In this document: positions 5,268-5,799 of the stretch, one piece after another | Layout: every line of letters begins with the position of its first letter | Position numbering within the stretch: position 1 is the first letter of the stretch | Assembly (NCBI GenBank): GCA_946186215.1 | Contig: CAMHMM010000123.1 | Location: forward strand, 1-5,799 | Reading direction: 5' to 3' | Length of the DNA: 5,799 nt | From: an uncultured Ruminococcus sp. | GTDB taxonomy: Bacteria > Bacillota > Clostridia > Oscillospirales > Ruminococcaceae | Position numbers and translations under genes: made by a program | Notes under the pieces: generated by a model | Databases searched by the model: none | The model's input: only the letters and a program-made list of their open reading frames with translations | What the model was told of the DNA's origin: nothing

Positions 5268-5799
5268 TCATTGCAGCAGATCACCGTAAAAGGCGGGCTT
5301 TCTGTATTTATTGCCCATCACCTCATGGGCACGGTATTCGCGGAGCATATCAAGGTCTATCTGTGCGGTATAGACCCCCTCTGCACCGCCTGCATCAAGG
5401 ATGCACATATCACGCACACCCGGCTCATCGCGCAGCCATGCCACTCCGTCAAACACGGTAGAATGACCGTTGCAGTCGGGCACGCCCTCGGGATAATTAC
5501 AGGTGGCAACAGCGCACATATTCTCATAGGCACGGGTGCGCAGTGCTGAAAGGCGGTTTATTTCCATAGGACAGGCGTTGGGCGCGAGTATCACCTCTGC
5601 CCCCTTCATCATCAGTATACGCGCACTTTCGGGAAATTCCCTGTCAAAGCAGATCATTGCGCCTATCCTCACCATACCCGCAGATGTATCAAGGTCGCAC
5701 ACCCTGAATCCATCACCGTGACAAAGCGCACTTTCCGCATCAAAATCGCAGGTATGCACCTTGGAATACTTCATCGCTCTTTTTCCGAAACGGTCAAAG
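5268..5799 (-). CDS. Carbon-nitrogen hydrolase (nitrilase superfamily), N-terminus outside window
   Basis: The frame is open through the right edge, so this is the C-terminal 177 residues of an enzyme usually about 250-300 long. The superfamily cleaves non-peptide C-N bonds (amides, carbamoyl groups, nitriles) in the cytosol using a Glu-Lys-Cys triad. The Lys lies in YSKVHTCDF (codon at 5760-5762) and the nucleophile Cys in GAMICFDREFPESAR (codon at 5649-5651); the Glu would be off the edge. Other family blocks are GAEVILAPNACPM, LRTRAYENMCAVATCNYP, and GHSTVFDGVAW just after it. An ATG at 5772-5774 is internal, because upstream codons continue the typical (Y/F)DRFGKRAMKYSKVH strand. The exact substrate is not determined; amidase or N-carbamoyl hydrolase are both possible. 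The TGA at 5268-5270 is followed 45 nt later by the MATE gene. Confidence 0.94.
   Translation of the reverse strand, partial: FDRFGKRAMKYSKVHTCDFDAESALCHGDGFRVCDLDTSAGMVRIGAMICFDREFPESARILMMKGAEVILAPNACPMEINRLSALRTRAYENMCAVATCNYPEGVPDCNGHSTVFDGVAWLRDEPGVRDMCILDAGGAEGVYTAQIDLDMLREYRAHEVMGNKYRKPAFYGDLLQ

Noticed and set aside
5268..5774. Treating the nitrilase-family gene as complete from the ATG at 5774
   Set aside because: The frame stays open to the window edge with typical family sequence before that ATG, and the catalytic Glu region is missing, so the gene is cut by the window, not truncated in nature.

Overview
The window looks like an ordinary chromosomal stretch from a low-to-mid GC Firmicute of the class Clostridia. 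A Ruminococcus-like (Oscillospiraceae) host is my best guess. The grounds are a hexameric-type NADP glutamate dehydrogenase in strongly biased codons, AAGGA/GGAGG ribosome binding sites, a textbook sigma-A promoter, a clostridial-style chemoreceptor with two HAMP-like segments, and a YunG-like protein. The genus is an inference, not something read from a marker gene.

Layout: the 3' end of gdhA (2-466, +) is the only forward gene. It ends at a strong two-way terminator (495-532). Everything to the right is on the minus strand, so it is read from high to low coordinates. The first minus-strand group is a nitrilase-family hydrolase that runs off the right edge (5268-5799), then a 465-residue MATE multidrug/metabolite exporter (3825-5222), 45 nt apart and probably co-transcribed. 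A hairpin follows the MATE stop (3789-3820). Next is an intergenic stretch of about 270 nt, most of it an imperfect tandem repeat of roughly 93-103 nt (3561-3782). After this comes a perfect-consensus promoter (3522-3550) that should drive the second group: a YunG-like small protein (3026-3463), a membrane-bound methyl-accepting chemotaxis protein (1150-2967, TTG start) and a small polytopic membrane protein of unknown function (579-1076). A perfect 12-bp hairpin separates the last two.

Functionally the window holds nitrogen assimilation (GdhA), C-N bond hydrolysis with export (nitrilase plus MATE), and environmental sensing (the chemoreceptor). I see no phage, transposase, CRISPR, toxin-antitoxin or defence genes, and no convincing new system. 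The least explained parts are the tandem intergenic repeat, the hairpins set just after minus-strand stop codons with their U-tract on the other strand, and the YunG-like/chemoreceptor/membrane-protein grouping under one strong promoter.
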